Below are positions 1-8,520 of a stretch of 64,000 bases of DNA, piece by piece (the stretch's first letter is position 1; the number at the start of each line of letters is the position of its first letter). The notes below the pieces were generated by a model, which saw only the letters and a list, made by a program, of their open reading frames with translations, was not told the origin of the DNA and ran no database searches. The position numbers were made by a program, and so were the translations under genes. The stretch is from Stenotrophomonas maltophilia (GTDB lineage Bacteria > Pseudomonadota > Gammaproteobacteria > Xanthomonadales > Xanthomonadaceae), in contig NZ_CP154630.1 of assembly GCF_039555535.1 (NCBI RefSeq), positions 4,167,001-4,231,000 of the forward strand. The letters run 5' to 3'.

Positions 1-311
1 GCCGCATCCAAGTCCGTGCCTGTGTGGAACACGAGAGTGACGTTGGAGTAGCCCGCATAGGAGTAGCTCTGCGAGGTGAAGTACTGCAGGCCATCAATGC
101 CAACCAGCTTCGTCTCGATGATCTGGGTCACCGTTTCCTCGATGGTGCGCGCGGAAGCCCCGGGATGGATGGCGGTCAACGTAATCGTGGGAGGCGCAAC
201 GTCGGGGTACATCTCCACCGGCAGCTTGAACAGGGCCAGGCCGCCGGCGAGCATGATGATGATGGCGATGACCCATGCAAAGATGGGTCGATCGATGAAA
301 AAGCGTGCCAT
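1..311 (-). CDS. RND efflux pump inner-membrane subunit, N-terminal part (second system, cut by window edge)
   Basis: This is the first ~103 residues of an RND-family proton/drug antiporter; the rest lies beyond the window start. It begins [18 protein letters not shown], the usual cytoplasmic edge and first membrane helix of AcrB/MexB-type pumps, and then enters the porter domain. The first ~31 codons match smeE exactly at the DNA level. After KLPV the protein diverges to roughly half identity: SmeE has [11 protein letters not shown] where this protein has [14 protein letters not shown]. It is therefore a different pump carrying an SmeE-like 5' end. It follows the fusion-protein gene at 324-1520 by 12 bp, the same spacing as smeD-smeE. 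The family and partnership are clear; the substrate and any outer-membrane partner cannot be read here. Confidence 0.85.
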   Translation of the reverse strand, partial: MARFFIDRPIFAWVIAIIIMLAGGLALFKLPVEMYPDVAPPTITLTAIHPGASARTIEETVTQIIETKLVGIDGLQYFTSQSYSYAGYSNVTLVFHTGTDLDA

Positions 312-1381
312 GGGGTTCTCCGCTTACTTCGCGCCGCCGGCCGGGGCCGCAGGCTGGGCGGCCGCCGCCGGCTTGGCCGGCGCAGCGCCCTTCTCGGTGG
401 CTTTGACCGGCATGCCGGGGCCGATCTTCTGCAGGCCTTCGACGATGACCTTGTCGCCGGCCTTCAGACCGTCCTCGACCAGCCACTTGTCACCGACCGT
501 GCGGCTGACCTTGACCGGGCGCACCTCAACCTTGTTGTCCTTGCCGACCACCATCGCGGTGGTGTCGCCCTTCGGATCGCGGGCGATGCCCTGCATCGGC
601 ACCAGCACTGCATCGCTGCGCACGCCGCCGCCGATCACTGCGCGCACATAGGTGCCCGGCATCAGCAGGCCGTCCGGGTTGTCCACCTTCACGCGCAGGC
701 CGAAGCTGCCGGTAGCCGGATCGACGCTGACTTCGGAGAACTCCAGCGTGCCCTTGTGCTCGAAGGTGCTGCCGTCTTCCATCAGGATGCTGACCGGCAG
801 CGACTGATTGTCCTGCAGGCGGCCGGCGGCCAGTTCGCGGCGCAGCTGCAGCAGCTCGGCCGAGGACTGGGTCAGGTCGACGTAGATCGGGTCCAGCTGC
901 TGCACGGTGGCCAGTGCATTGGCCTGGCCGGCGCTGACCAGCGCACCCTGGGTGACGCTGGACTTGCCGATGCGACCGCTGATCGGCGCGACGATGCGGG
1001 CATAGCCCAGGGTGACGTTGGCCGCATCCAGCGACGCCTTGGCGGCACCGACATCAGCCTCGGCCTGCTTCTGCGCAGCCACGGCGTTTTCCAGATCCTG
1101 CTGGCTGACCGCGTCGACCTTGGCCAGCTCGGTGATGCGCTTGGCGCTGAGGCGGGCAGCGTTGGCGGTGGCTTCGGCACGGGCCAGCTGGGCGCGGGCG
1201 CTGTTGGCCTGGGCGCGGTAGCTGGCGTCCTCGATCTGGTACAGCGGCTCGCCGGCCTTGACCATGCCGCCCTCGGTGAACAGGCGCTTGGCGACGATGC
1301 CGTTCACCTGCGGGCGCACTTCGGCGACCAGGAAGGCATTGGTACGGCCCGGCAGTTCGCGGGTCAGGCCCACGGTCTCGG
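217..1381. repeat. 1165-bp direct repeat, copy A (MFP body plus start of second RND gene)
   Basis: This stretch matches 6302-7466 in the same orientation at an offset of 6085 bp. I found no mismatch by comparing the DNA at both ends and the translations of all frames between. The left edge is sharp: three mismatches at 214-216, then partial similarity. The right edge is a single mismatch at 1382, then 14 matching bases, then divergence. Confidence 0.92.
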
Positions 1382-1520
1382 GCTTCAGCGTGACCATCTG
1401 CACTGCCATCGGTCCGGGATCGTGGCCCATCGCGGAAGGCTGGCAGGCAACCAGCAGGATGCTGCTGACGAAAATCAGCCAGCGGCGGGAACTGCACAAC
1501 AGGGAATGGGACAAGCACAT
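324..1520 (-). CDS. RND efflux periplasmic membrane-fusion lipoprotein, second copy (SmeD body on a different signal peptide)
   Basis: A 398-residue HlyD/AcrA-type adaptor linking an RND pump to an outer-membrane channel. The start at 1520 has a GGAG motif upstream and gives a lipoprotein signal with lipobox LLVA-C26. Residues 1-46 (MCLSHSLLCSSRRW...) are unlike SmeD apart from a few positions next to the junction, but residues 48-398 equal SmeD residues 44-394 with no difference seen. The only substitution at the junction is Pro47 versus Ser43 in SmeD. The order of parts is signal, lipoyl/barrel-sandwich half-motif, alpha-hairpin coiled coil (about 95-160), beta-barrel and an Ala/Pro-rich tail. 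The gene lies 270 bp after smeF and is separated from it by two hairpins, so it probably has its own promoter. The chimeric structure points to recent recombination or gene conversion with smeD. Confidence 0.9.
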   Translation of the reverse strand: MCLSHSLLCSSRRWLIFVSSILLVACQPSAMGHDPGPMAVQMVTLKPETVGLTRELPGRTNAFLVAEVRPQVNGIVAKRLFTEGGMVKAGEPLYQIEDASYRAQANSARAQLARAEATANAARLSAKRITELAKVDAVSQQDLENAVAAQKQAEADVGAAKASLDAANVTLGYARIVAPISGRIGKSSVTQGALVSAGQANALATVQQLDPIYVDLTQSSAELLQLRRELAAGRLQDNQSLPVSILMEDGSTFEHKGTLEFSEVSVDPATGSFGLRVKVDNPDGLLMPGTYVRAVIGGGVRSDAVLVPMQGIARDPKGDTTAMVVGKDNKVEVRPVKVSRTVGDKWLVEDGLKAGDKVIVEGLQKIGPGMPVKATEKGAAPAKPAAAAQPAAPAGGAK

Positions 1521-1664
1521 CGCTCCACGCGTCAGGTGCGGAGCCCCCGTCGCCTCCCGTGGCGATCGATGCAGCGTTCCGCCACGCGATGAGACGGCGA
1601 GACAGCTGCAATAGGTATGAGGAAAGTTGTATCTAGCCCTGAAAGCAAGCCAGGCCTTCAGCCG

Positions 1665-1680
1665 CAGGAAAGCTTTCCTG
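1665..1680. repeat. 16-bp perfect palindrome upstream of the second MFP gene
   Basis: CAGGAAAGCTTTCCTG is a perfect palindrome 145 bp upstream of the start codon at 1520. It could be an operator for the second efflux pair. No regulator gene for that pair is present in the window, so this is only a suggestion. Confidence 0.35.
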
Positions 1681-1722
1681 CTGGAACGTGATCGACAGGG
1701 GATGAGATCCCCTCGAAACGGA

Positions 1723-1747
1723 CAATGCCGGCCAGTGGCCGGCATTG
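1723..1747. repeat. GC-rich hairpin (CAATGCCGGCC / GGCCGGCATTG)
   Basis: A perfect short inverted repeat between smeF and the second MFP gene, just beyond the SMAG element at 1763. The two hairpins together probably stop or process the smeDEF transcript. Confidence 0.5.
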
Positions 1748-1762
1748 CCGTCGATCACCCAG

Positions 1763-1789
1763 GTAGAGCCGGCCGTTGGCCGGCTCTAC
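1763..1789. repeat. SMAG-type palindrome after smeF
   Basis: GTAGAGCCGGCC, a short loop, then GGCCGGCTCTAC. The GTAG start and CTAC end are the signature of the S. maltophilia SMAG repeat family. It begins immediately after the smeF stop codon (reading on the minus strand). Confidence 0.85.
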
Positions 1790-1790
1790 C

Positions 1791-3176
1791 TCAGCTGCGC
1801 TCGTGCCAGCCGCCGCCCAGTACCTTGTACAGGGTGATGCGGTTGGACTGCTGGGCCAGTTCGGCCTGCAGGCGGGTCTGCTGCGCGGTATAGGCGGTGC
1901 GCCGTGCATCGAGCAGGGTGACGAAGCTGTCCAGGCCGGCGTCGTAGCGTGCCTGCGACAGGCGATTGGCCTGTTCGGCGGCTTCCACCAGGCGCTGCTG
2001 CGCGCTCACCTGCTCATCCAGGCTGACATTCAGCGCGAGTGCGTCCGCGGTTTCGCGGAAACCCACCTGGATCGACTTCTCGTACTGCGCCAGCGCGATA
2101 TCGCGATCCGCATTGGCGATGGAAAGGTTCGCGCGCAGCTTGCCACCCTGGAAGATCGGCAGGGTGATCTTCGGCAGGAAGCTCCACACGCGGGTGCCGC
2201 TGTCGAACAGGTTGGACAGTTCATTCGAGCCACTGCCGATGCTGCCGGTCAGCGAGATGCTCGGGAAGAACGCTGCACGTGCCGCACCGATGTTGGCGTT
2301 GGCGGCCAGCAGCTGGTGTTCTGCAGCCATGATGTCCGGGCGCTGCAGCAGCACGTCGCTGGGCAGGTCGGCCGGCGGCGGGGCCAACGCCAGCAGCTGC
2401 GGTTCGATGCTGTCCGGCAGCAGCGCCGGATCCAGCTGGCCTCCGGCCAGCAGCGCCAGCGCGTTGCGGTCCTGGGCCAGCTGGCCGCGCAGACGTGCGG
2501 CATCCGTGCGCGCGGTTTCCACCAGCGTACGGGTCTGGGTCAGTTCCAGCGCCGAACTACCGCCACGTTCATGGCGGGCTTCGGCCAGACGCAGCGAATC
2601 CTCGTAGGTCTTCAGCGTCGCTTCGGCGATCTTCAGCCGCTGCGCGTCGGCCCCGTAGGTCAGCCACGCGGTGGCGGTCTCGGCCACCAGGCTCAGCTGC
2701 GCGTTGCGGCGGTTGGCGGCCACGGCGAAGTACTGTTGCAGTGCCGCTTCGCTGAGGTTGCGCACGCGGCCGAACAGGTCCAGCTCGAACTCGGCCACGC
2801 CGACGCCGGCAGTGAACTGCTCCGTGACGCCGGCATCGGTACCGCGACGCTCCATCTGGCCGGTGACGGCCACGCCGGGCACGCGATCGGCGCGCTGCAC
2901 GCGGTACTGGCCGCGCGCGCGTTCAACATTGAGCACGGCCACGCGCAGGTCGCGGTTGTTCTGCAGCGACTGCTCGATAACCTGCTGCAGGCGTGGATCG
3001 GTGAAGAAGTCCCGCCAGCCGACGGCGGCGACATCGGCCACCTGGCCCTGTGCAGCTTCGGCCGGCCACTGCGCTGGGATGGCAGGTGCAACGGCGGTGT
3101 TTTTAGGCGCCAGGGTGGAGCAACCGGCCAGCGCAAGCGCGGCGGCCAGGGATACAGCAAGAGAAGAGAATTTCAT
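1791..3176 (-). CDS. smeF: Outer-membrane channel lipoprotein of the SmeDEF multidrug pump
   Basis: A 461-residue TolC/OprM-type factor that forms the outer-membrane exit duct for the SmeD-SmeE pump. The start MKFSSLAVSLAAALALAGC gives a lipoprotein signal (lipobox LALAG-C), with AAGGTG upstream. Two outer-membrane-efflux repeats follow, with the long Ala/Gln/Arg-rich helices expected of the periplasmic tunnel (for example ARHERGGSSALELTQTRT and ARYDAGLDSFVTLLDARR). It is the third gene after smeD and smeE and is separated from smeE by a 97-bp gap holding a SMAG double hairpin, so its expression may be uncoupled from smeDE. Length and position fit the known S. maltophilia smeF. Confidence 0.95.
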   Translation of the reverse strand: MKFSSLAVSLAAALALAGCSTLAPKNTAVAPAIPAQWPAEAAQGQVADVAAVGWRDFFTDPRLQQVIEQSLQNNRDLRVAVLNVERARGQYRVQRADRVPGVAVTGQMERRGTDAGVTEQFTAGVGVAEFELDLFGRVRNLSEAALQQYFAVAANRRNAQLSLVAETATAWLTYGADAQRLKIAEATLKTYEDSLRLAEARHERGGSSALELTQTRTLVETARTDAARLRGQLAQDRNALALLAGGQLDPALLPDSIEPQLLALAPPPADLPSDVLLQRPDIMAAEHQLLAANANIGAARAAFFPSISLTGSIGSGSNELSNLFDSGTRVWSFLPKITLPIFQGGKLRANLSIANADRDIALAQYEKSIQVGFRETADALALNVSLDEQVSAQQRLVEAAEQANRLSQARYDAGLDSFVTLLDARRTAYTAQQTRLQAELAQQSNRITLYKVLGGGWHERS

Positions 3177-3200
3177 GGCGACACCTTGGGGGTCACGGTG

Positions 3201-3264
3201 GTAGCGCCGGGCCATGCCCGGCGGCTACGCGGTGAGGCATCCGCCGGGCACGGCCCGGCGCTAC
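3201..3264. repeat. SMAG-type double palindrome between smeE and smeF
   Basis: GTAGCGCCGGGCCATGCCCGGCGGCTAC-like arm followed by an inverted second arm ending CGGCGCTAC. It lies in the transcribed gap between smeE and smeF and can fold into a strong RNA hairpin inside the operon message. Confidence 0.85.
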
Positions 3265-3273
3265 CGGATTTCA

Positions 3274-6200
3274 TCACGTCGTGGATTTGCGCTTGAACAC
3301 GCGCTGCACCACCACGAAGAACAGCGGCACGAAGAACACGCCCAGTACCGTGCCGACGATCATGCCGCCGAGCACGCCGGTGCCGATCGCCTGCTTGGCG
3401 CCTGAGCCGGCACCGGTGGAGATCGCCAGCGGTACCACGCCCATGCCGAAGGCCAGCGACGTCATCACGATCGGGCGCAAGCGGTCGCGCACCGCGTGCA
3501 TGATCGACTCGATCAGGCCTGCGCCCTTCTCCAGGTTCTCCTTGGCGAACTCCACGATCAGGATCGCGTTCTTGCTGGTCAGGCCCACCGTGGTCAGCAT
3601 CGCCACTTGGAAGTAGATGTCGCGTTCCAGGCCCTTGAAGGTGTTGGCCAGCACCGCGCCGAGAATACCCAGCGGGGCCGCCAGCAGCACCGCCGTCGGC
3701 ACGCTCCAGCTCTCATACATCGCGGCCAGGCACAGGAACACGATCATCAGCGACAGCGTGTACAGCAGCGGCGTCTGCGAGCCGGCCTGACGCTCCTGGT
3801 AGGACATCGCCGTCCACTCGATGCCGAAGCCCGCCGGCAGCTGCTTGGCCAGCTGCTCGATCTCGGCCATGGCATCACCGGAGGCGACACCCGGGGCCGG
3901 TTCGCCCTGGATTTCCATCGCCGACACACCGTTGTAGCGCTCCAGGCGCGGCGAACCGTAATCCCAGTGCTTGGTGGCGAACGCACTGAACGGCACCATC
4001 TCACCCTTGTCGTTCTTCACGGACCAGAGGTCGAAGTCCTCCGGGACCATGCGGAACGGCTGGTCGGCCTGCACGAACACGCGCTTGACGCGGCCGCGAT
4101 CGACGAAGTCATCGATGTACGAGCTGCCCCATGCGGCAGCCAGGGTGCCGTTGATCTGGTCGATCGACAGCCCCAGCGAGGTCGCCTTGGCCGCGTCGAT
4201 GTCGATGCGGAACTGCGGCGTGTCCTCCTGGCCGTTCGGGCGCACGTTGGCCAGCTTCTTGCTGCCCGCAGCGAGGCCCAGCAGCTGGTTGCGTGCGGCC
4301 ACCAGTGCCTCGTGGCCCTGGCCGCTGTTGTCCTTCAGGAAGAAGGTGTAACCCGAAGCGGTACCCAGTTCCGGAATGGCCGGCGGCGGGAAGGCGAAGA
4401 TGAAGGCATCCTTGATCTGGCCCAGTGCCGCCATTGCGCGACCGGTGATCGGCATCACGCCATTGTTGGCGTCACGCTCGCTCCAGTCCTTCAGCTTGAC
4501 GAACGCCATGCCCGCGTTCTGGCCCATGCCGGCGAAGCTGAAGCCCTGCACCGAGAACACCGAGTCCACCGCATCCTTTTCGTTCTGCAGGAAGTGGTTT
4601 TCCAGCGCCGCGATCGATTCCAGCGTGCGTTCCTGGGTGGCACCCACCGGCGCCTGCACCAGCGCCATCAGCACGCCCTGGTCTTCGTTGGGCAGGAACG
4701 AGCTTGGCAGGCGCACGAACAGCACGCCCATCAGCACGAACAGCGCCGCAACGATGCCCATGAAGCGCCACGGACGATGGATGATGCCGCGCACGCCACG
4801 CTGGTAGCTTTCGCTGGTGCGGTCGAAACCGCGGTTGAAGCCGTTGAAGAAACGACCGGCCAGGCCGCGATGGGCAACATGGTGCTCGCCCTTCTTCAGC
4901 GGCTTGAGCATGGTCGCGCACAGCGCCGGGGTCAGCACGATCGCGACCAGCACCGACAATGCCATCGCCGAGACGATCGTGGCCGAGAACTGGCGGTAGA
5001 TCACGCCGGTGGAACCGCTCATGAAGGCCATCGGCACGAACACCGCCGACAGCACCAGGCCGATGCCCACCAGCGCGCCAGTGATCTGGCCCATCGACTT
5101 GCGGGTAGCCTCGAGCGGAGACAGCCCTTCCTCGGACATGATGCGTTCGACGTTCTCCACCACCACGATGGCATCGTCCACCAGCAGGCCGATCGCCAGC
5201 ACCATCGCGAACATGGTCAGCATGTTCACCGAGAAGCCCAGCATCGCCAGCACGCCGAAGGTACCCAGCAGCACCACCGGCACGGCGATGGTCGGGATCA
5301 GGGTGGCGCGGAAGTTCTGCAGGAACAGGTACATCACCACGAACACCAGCACGATCGCTTCGATCAGGGTCTGCACCACGCCCTTGATCGACACGCGCAC
5401 GAACGGGGTGGTGTCGTACGGGATCTCGGCCTTCAGCCCGGCCGGGAAGAAGCCCTTCATGTCTTCCAGCGCCGCATCCACGCCGGCGGCGGTATCCAGC
5501 GCGTTGGCGCCGGTGGCCAGGGTGACCGCCAGGCCGCTGGCCGGCTGGCCGTTGTAGCGGGTGACGAAGTCGTAGGACTCGGCACCCAGTTCGACGCGGG
5601 CGACATCGCCGAGGCGCAGTTCGGCACCGTCCTGCGCGCCGCGCACGATGATGTTGCGGAACTGCTCCGGGGTCTGCAGGCGCGACTGCGCGTTGATGGT
5701 GGCGTTGAGCTGCTGGCCCTTCACCGACGGCGCACCGCCGAGCTGGCCGATGGCCACCTGGGCATTCTGTGCCTTCACCGCCGCGGTCACTTCGGCAACC
5801 GACAGGCCGTAGGTGTGCAGCTTGTTCGGGTCCAGCCAGATGCGCATCGCGTACTTGCCGCCGAACACCTGGATGTTGCCCACGCCCGGCACGCGGCTCA
5901 GGCGATCAACGACATTCGAACCGACATAGTCGGCGATGTCGTTGGCGTCCATGCTGCCGTTCTCGGACACGAACGCGATGACGTTCAGGAAGCCCGAGCT
6001 GGACTTGGCCACGTTGATGCCCTGCCGCTGCACTTCCTGCGGCAGCAGCGGCATGGCCAGCTGCAACTTGTTCTGCACCTGCACCTGGGCGATGTCCGGG
6101 TTGGTGCCGCTCTCGAAGGTCAGGGTAATGGTGGCCTGGCCGTTGGACGAGCTGTTGGAGGAGAAGTAGATCAGGCCATCAAGGCCCTTCATGTTCTGCT

Positions 6201-6396
6201 CGATGATCTGCGTCACCGAGTCCTCGACCACCTTGGCCGATGCACCCGGGTAAGTTGCGCTGATTTCCACCGCCGGCGGCGCGACGTTGGGGTACATCGA
6301 GACCGGCAGCTTGAACAGGGCCAGGCCGCCGGCGAGCATGATGATGATGGCGATGACCCATGCAAAGATGGGTCGATCGATGAAAAAGCGTGCCAT
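3274..6396 (-). CDS. smeE: RND multidrug efflux pump inner-membrane subunit SmeE
   Basis: A 1040-residue hydrophobe/amphiphile RND antiporter that captures drugs in the periplasm and inner membrane and drives them out through SmeD-SmeF using the proton gradient. It has the full AcrB layout: helix 1 ([18 protein letters not shown]), a porter domain, helices 2-6 with the proton-relay pair in [18 protein letters not shown], a second porter half, and helices 8-12 with the conserved Lys in [16 protein letters not shown]. It starts 12 bp after the smeD stop. The first ~95 bp belong to the direct repeat shared with the RND gene at the window start. In S. maltophilia, SmeDEF overproduction is known to give resistance to quinolones, tetracyclines, chloramphenicol and other drugs. 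Confidence 0.97.
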   Translation of the reverse strand: MARFFIDRPIFAWVIAIIIMLAGGLALFKLPVSMYPNVAPPAVEISATYPGASAKVVEDSVTQIIEQNMKGLDGLIYFSSNSSSNGQATITLTFESGTNPDIAQVQVQNKLQLAMPLLPQEVQRQGINVAKSSSGFLNVIAFVSENGSMDANDIADYVGSNVVDRLSRVPGVGNIQVFGGKYAMRIWLDPNKLHTYGLSVAEVTAAVKAQNAQVAIGQLGGAPSVKGQQLNATINAQSRLQTPEQFRNIIVRGAQDGAELRLGDVARVELGAESYDFVTRYNGQPASGLAVTLATGANALDTAAGVDAALEDMKGFFPAGLKAEIPYDTTPFVRVSIKGVVQTLIEAIVLVFVVMYLFLQNFRATLIPTIAVPVVLLGTFGVLAMLGFSVNMLTMFAMVLAIGLLVDDAIVVVENVERIMSEEGLSPLEATRKSMGQITGALVGIGLVLSAVFVPMAFMSGSTGVIYRQFSATIVSAMALSVLVAIVLTPALCATMLKPLKKGEHHVAHRGLAGRFFNGFNRGFDRTSESYQRGVRGIIHRPWRFMGIVAALFVLMGVLFVRLPSSFLPNEDQGVLMALVQAPVGATQERTLESIAALENHFLQNEKDAVDSVFSVQGFSFAGMGQNAGMAFVKLKDWSERDANNGVMPITGRAMAALGQIKDAFIFAFPPPAIPELGTASGYTFFLKDNSGQGHEALVAARNQLLGLAAGSKKLANVRPNGQEDTPQFRIDIDAAKATSLGLSIDQINGTLAAAWGSSYIDDFVDRGRVKRVFVQADQPFRMVPEDFDLWSVKNDKGEMVPFSAFATKHWDYGSPRLERYNGVSAMEIQGEPAPGVASGDAMAEIEQLAKQLPAGFGIEWTAMSYQERQAGSQTPLLYTLSLMIVFLCLAAMYESWSVPTAVLLAAPLGILGAVLANTFKGLERDIYFQVAMLTTVGLTSKNAILIVEFAKENLEKGAGLIESIMHAVRDRLRPIVMTSLAFGMGVVPLAISTGAGSGAKQAIGTGVLGGMIVGTVLGVFFVPLFFVVVQRVFKRKSTT

Positions 6397-7466
6397 GGGG
6401 TTCTCCGCTTACTTCGCGCCGCCGGCCGGGGCCGCAGGCTGGGCGGCCGCCGCCGGCTTGGCCGGCGCAGCGCCCTTCTCGGTGGCTTTGACCGGCATGC
6501 CGGGGCCGATCTTCTGCAGGCCTTCGACGATGACCTTGTCGCCGGCCTTCAGACCGTCCTCGACCAGCCACTTGTCACCGACCGTGCGGCTGACCTTGAC
6601 CGGGCGCACCTCAACCTTGTTGTCCTTGCCGACCACCATCGCGGTGGTGTCGCCCTTCGGATCGCGGGCGATGCCCTGCATCGGCACCAGCACTGCATCG
6701 CTGCGCACGCCGCCGCCGATCACTGCGCGCACATAGGTGCCCGGCATCAGCAGGCCGTCCGGGTTGTCCACCTTCACGCGCAGGCCGAAGCTGCCGGTAG
6801 CCGGATCGACGCTGACTTCGGAGAACTCCAGCGTGCCCTTGTGCTCGAAGGTGCTGCCGTCTTCCATCAGGATGCTGACCGGCAGCGACTGATTGTCCTG
6901 CAGGCGGCCGGCGGCCAGTTCGCGGCGCAGCTGCAGCAGCTCGGCCGAGGACTGGGTCAGGTCGACGTAGATCGGGTCCAGCTGCTGCACGGTGGCCAGT
7001 GCATTGGCCTGGCCGGCGCTGACCAGCGCACCCTGGGTGACGCTGGACTTGCCGATGCGACCGCTGATCGGCGCGACGATGCGGGCATAGCCCAGGGTGA
7101 CGTTGGCCGCATCCAGCGACGCCTTGGCGGCACCGACATCAGCCTCGGCCTGCTTCTGCGCAGCCACGGCGTTTTCCAGATCCTGCTGGCTGACCGCGTC
7201 GACCTTGGCCAGCTCGGTGATGCGCTTGGCGCTGAGGCGGGCAGCGTTGGCGGTGGCTTCGGCACGGGCCAGCTGGGCGCGGGCGCTGTTGGCCTGGGCG
7301 CGGTAGCTGGCGTCCTCGATCTGGTACAGCGGCTCGCCGGCCTTGACCATGCCGCCCTCGGTGAACAGGCGCTTGGCGACGATGCCGTTCACCTGCGGGC
7401 GCACTTCGGCGACCAGGAAGGCATTGGTACGGCCCGGCAGTTCGCGGGTCAGGCCCACGGTCTCGG
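6302..7466. repeat. 1165-bp direct repeat, copy B (smeD body plus start of smeE)
   Basis: This is the second copy of the repeat at 217-1381. It covers smeD codons 44-394, the 12-bp smeD-smeE gap and the first ~31 codons of smeE. Copies A and B bracket smeE and smeF. Confidence 0.92.
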
Positions 7467-7593
7467 ACTTCAGCGTGACCACAGTGACGTCACCCGGTCC
7501 CTGCTCGGGGGCCTGGGGTTGGCCGCCGCAGGCAGCCACGGTCGCGGCGATCGCCAGCGACAGTGCAAAGGGTCGGATTCGGCTCAGCAACAT
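6409..7593 (-). CDS. smeD: Membrane-fusion lipoprotein SmeD of the SmeDEF pump
   Basis: A 394-residue periplasmic adaptor. The start at 7593 gives MLLSRIRPFALSLAIAATVAAC, a lipoprotein signal with Cys22 as the lipidated residue. Biotinyl-lipoyl-like segments, an alpha-hairpin and a beta-barrel follow, and the tail is Ala/Pro-rich. It is the first gene of smeDEF, read divergently from smeT across a 222-bp gap that carries the SmeT operator. Codons 44-394 are duplicated without visible change at 324-1381. There is no strong Shine-Dalgarno next to this ATG, so a nearby alternative start is possible. Confidence 0.96.
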   Translation of the reverse strand: MLLSRIRPFALSLAIAATVAACGGQPQAPEQGPGDVTVVTLKSETVGLTRELPGRTNAFLVAEVRPQVNGIVAKRLFTEGGMVKAGEPLYQIEDASYRAQANSARAQLARAEATANAARLSAKRITELAKVDAVSQQDLENAVAAQKQAEADVGAAKASLDAANVTLGYARIVAPISGRIGKSSVTQGALVSAGQANALATVQQLDPIYVDLTQSSAELLQLRRELAAGRLQDNQSLPVSILMEDGSTFEHKGTLEFSEVSVDPATGSFGLRVKVDNPDGLLMPGTYVRAVIGGGVRSDAVLVPMQGIARDPKGDTTAMVVGKDNKVEVRPVKVSRTVGDKWLVEDGLKAGDKVIVEGLQKIGPGMPVKATEKGAAPAKPAAAAQPAAPAGGAK

Positions 7594-7742
7594 GACGGAA
7601 AGGCTCTTGGAGGAAGGAATCTCAGAAGACGCTGATACAACGGCTTTCCCCTGTTCCGGTGAAACCCCGCAGATCGCGCCCACCCGGGTGGCGCGGGAGC
7701 CGGACAGGCCTGCCACGCACACGACGGGAATGATGGGAACGA

Positions 7743-7773
7743 AATATACATACATGCTTGTTTGTTTGTAAAC
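7743..7773. promoter_or_regulatory. SmeT operator overlapping the smeDEF promoter
   Basis: A 28-bp imperfect palindrome at 7746-7773, with halves ATACATACATGC and a GTTTGTTTGTAAAC arm, matches my memory of the published SmeT binding site. On the minus strand, TTTACA (7767-7772) and TATATT (7743-7748), 18 bp apart, can serve as the smeD -35 and -10. A TACAAT at 7777-7782 could be the -10 for smeT. Repressor bound here would cover both promoters. Confidence 0.85.
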
Positions 7774-7815
7774 CGGTACAATTCAGCCACGTTTCACCCG
7801 CACTCGTACCCATCC

Positions 7816-8475
7816 ATGGCCCGCAAGACCAAAGAGGACACCCAGGCAACCCGGGAAGGCATCCTTGACGCCGCCGAAGCCTGCTTCCATGAACACGGCG
7901 TGGCCCGTACCACGCTGGAGATGATCGGTGCCCGCGCCGGCTACACCCGCGGCGCGGTCTACTGGCACTTCAAGAACAAGAGCGAGGTGCTGGCCGCGAT
8001 CGTCGAGCGCGTGCACCTGCCCTTCATGCAGGAACTGGAGCGCACCTCGACCGACCAGCGCGACACCCCGGTGCACGACCTGCGCGCGGTGATGATCCAC
8101 TCGTTCATCGAACTGTCCGAGGACGAGCGCCTGCGCAAGACCATGGAGATCATGCTGCGCAGCGATGCCTCGGCCGACACCAAGGTGCTGACCGAGCTGC
8201 AGCAGGCCGGCTTCCGCGACGGACTGGAACGGATGGAGCGCGCCCTGCGCCGCGCCCGCGATCTGGGCCAGCTGCGCGAAGGCGCCGATCCGAAGATCGC
8301 CGCACGCATGCTGCACGCCACCGTGCTGGGCGTGCTGCACGGCGCGATGGTCGAACCGGAACTGATGGACCTCAAGCGCGATGGCATGCTCGCACTGGAC
8401 ATGACCCTGGCCGCCTACGTGAAGGACGGCGTGTTCGTGCCCGGCACCGTGCCCGAGCCGCTGCCCGAAGCGTGA
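7816..8475 (+). CDS. smeT: TetR/AcrR-family repressor of smeDEF
   Basis: A 219-residue TetR repressor. The N-terminal helix-turn-helix is at about residues 10-56 (ATREGILDAAEACFHEHGVARTTLEMIGARAGYTRGAVYWHFKNK cut across helices 1-4). The ligand-binding C-terminal half follows and resembles TtgR/AcrR. It is transcribed divergently from smeD and should repress both itself and smeDEF; in S. maltophilia, loss-of-function changes in smeT derepress the pump. The start at 7816 was chosen because it begins at the conserved MARKTKED and leaves the operator outside the coding region. No frameshift or stop is present, so the repressor appears intact here. Confidence 0.96.
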   Translation: MARKTKEDTQATREGILDAAEACFHEHGVARTTLEMIGARAGYTRGAVYWHFKNKSEVLAAIVERVHLPFMQELERTSTDQRDTPVHDLRAVMIHSFIELSEDERLRKTMEIMLRSDASADTKVLTELQQAGFRDGLERMERALRRARDLGQLREGADPKIAARMLHATVLGVLHGAMVEPELMDLKRDGMLALDMTLAAYVKDGVFVPGTVPEPLPEA

Positions 8476-8520
8476 GCAGCGCTGCTGCCGCCACCGCCGC
8501 GCCCATCTGAGGACAGCCCC

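Noticed and set aside
24..1592. Long plus-strand frame across the second adaptor gene
   Set aside because: The same composition as the antisense of smeD; the minus-strand frame carries a clear lipoprotein signal and MFP fold.
3496..7635. Very long open frame on the plus strand opposite smeE and smeD (1379 codons)
   Set aside because: It is an antisense shadow of high-GC RND genes: its product is His/Arg/Gln-rich, has no domain, and runs across the intergenic SmeD-SmeE junction and the repeat.
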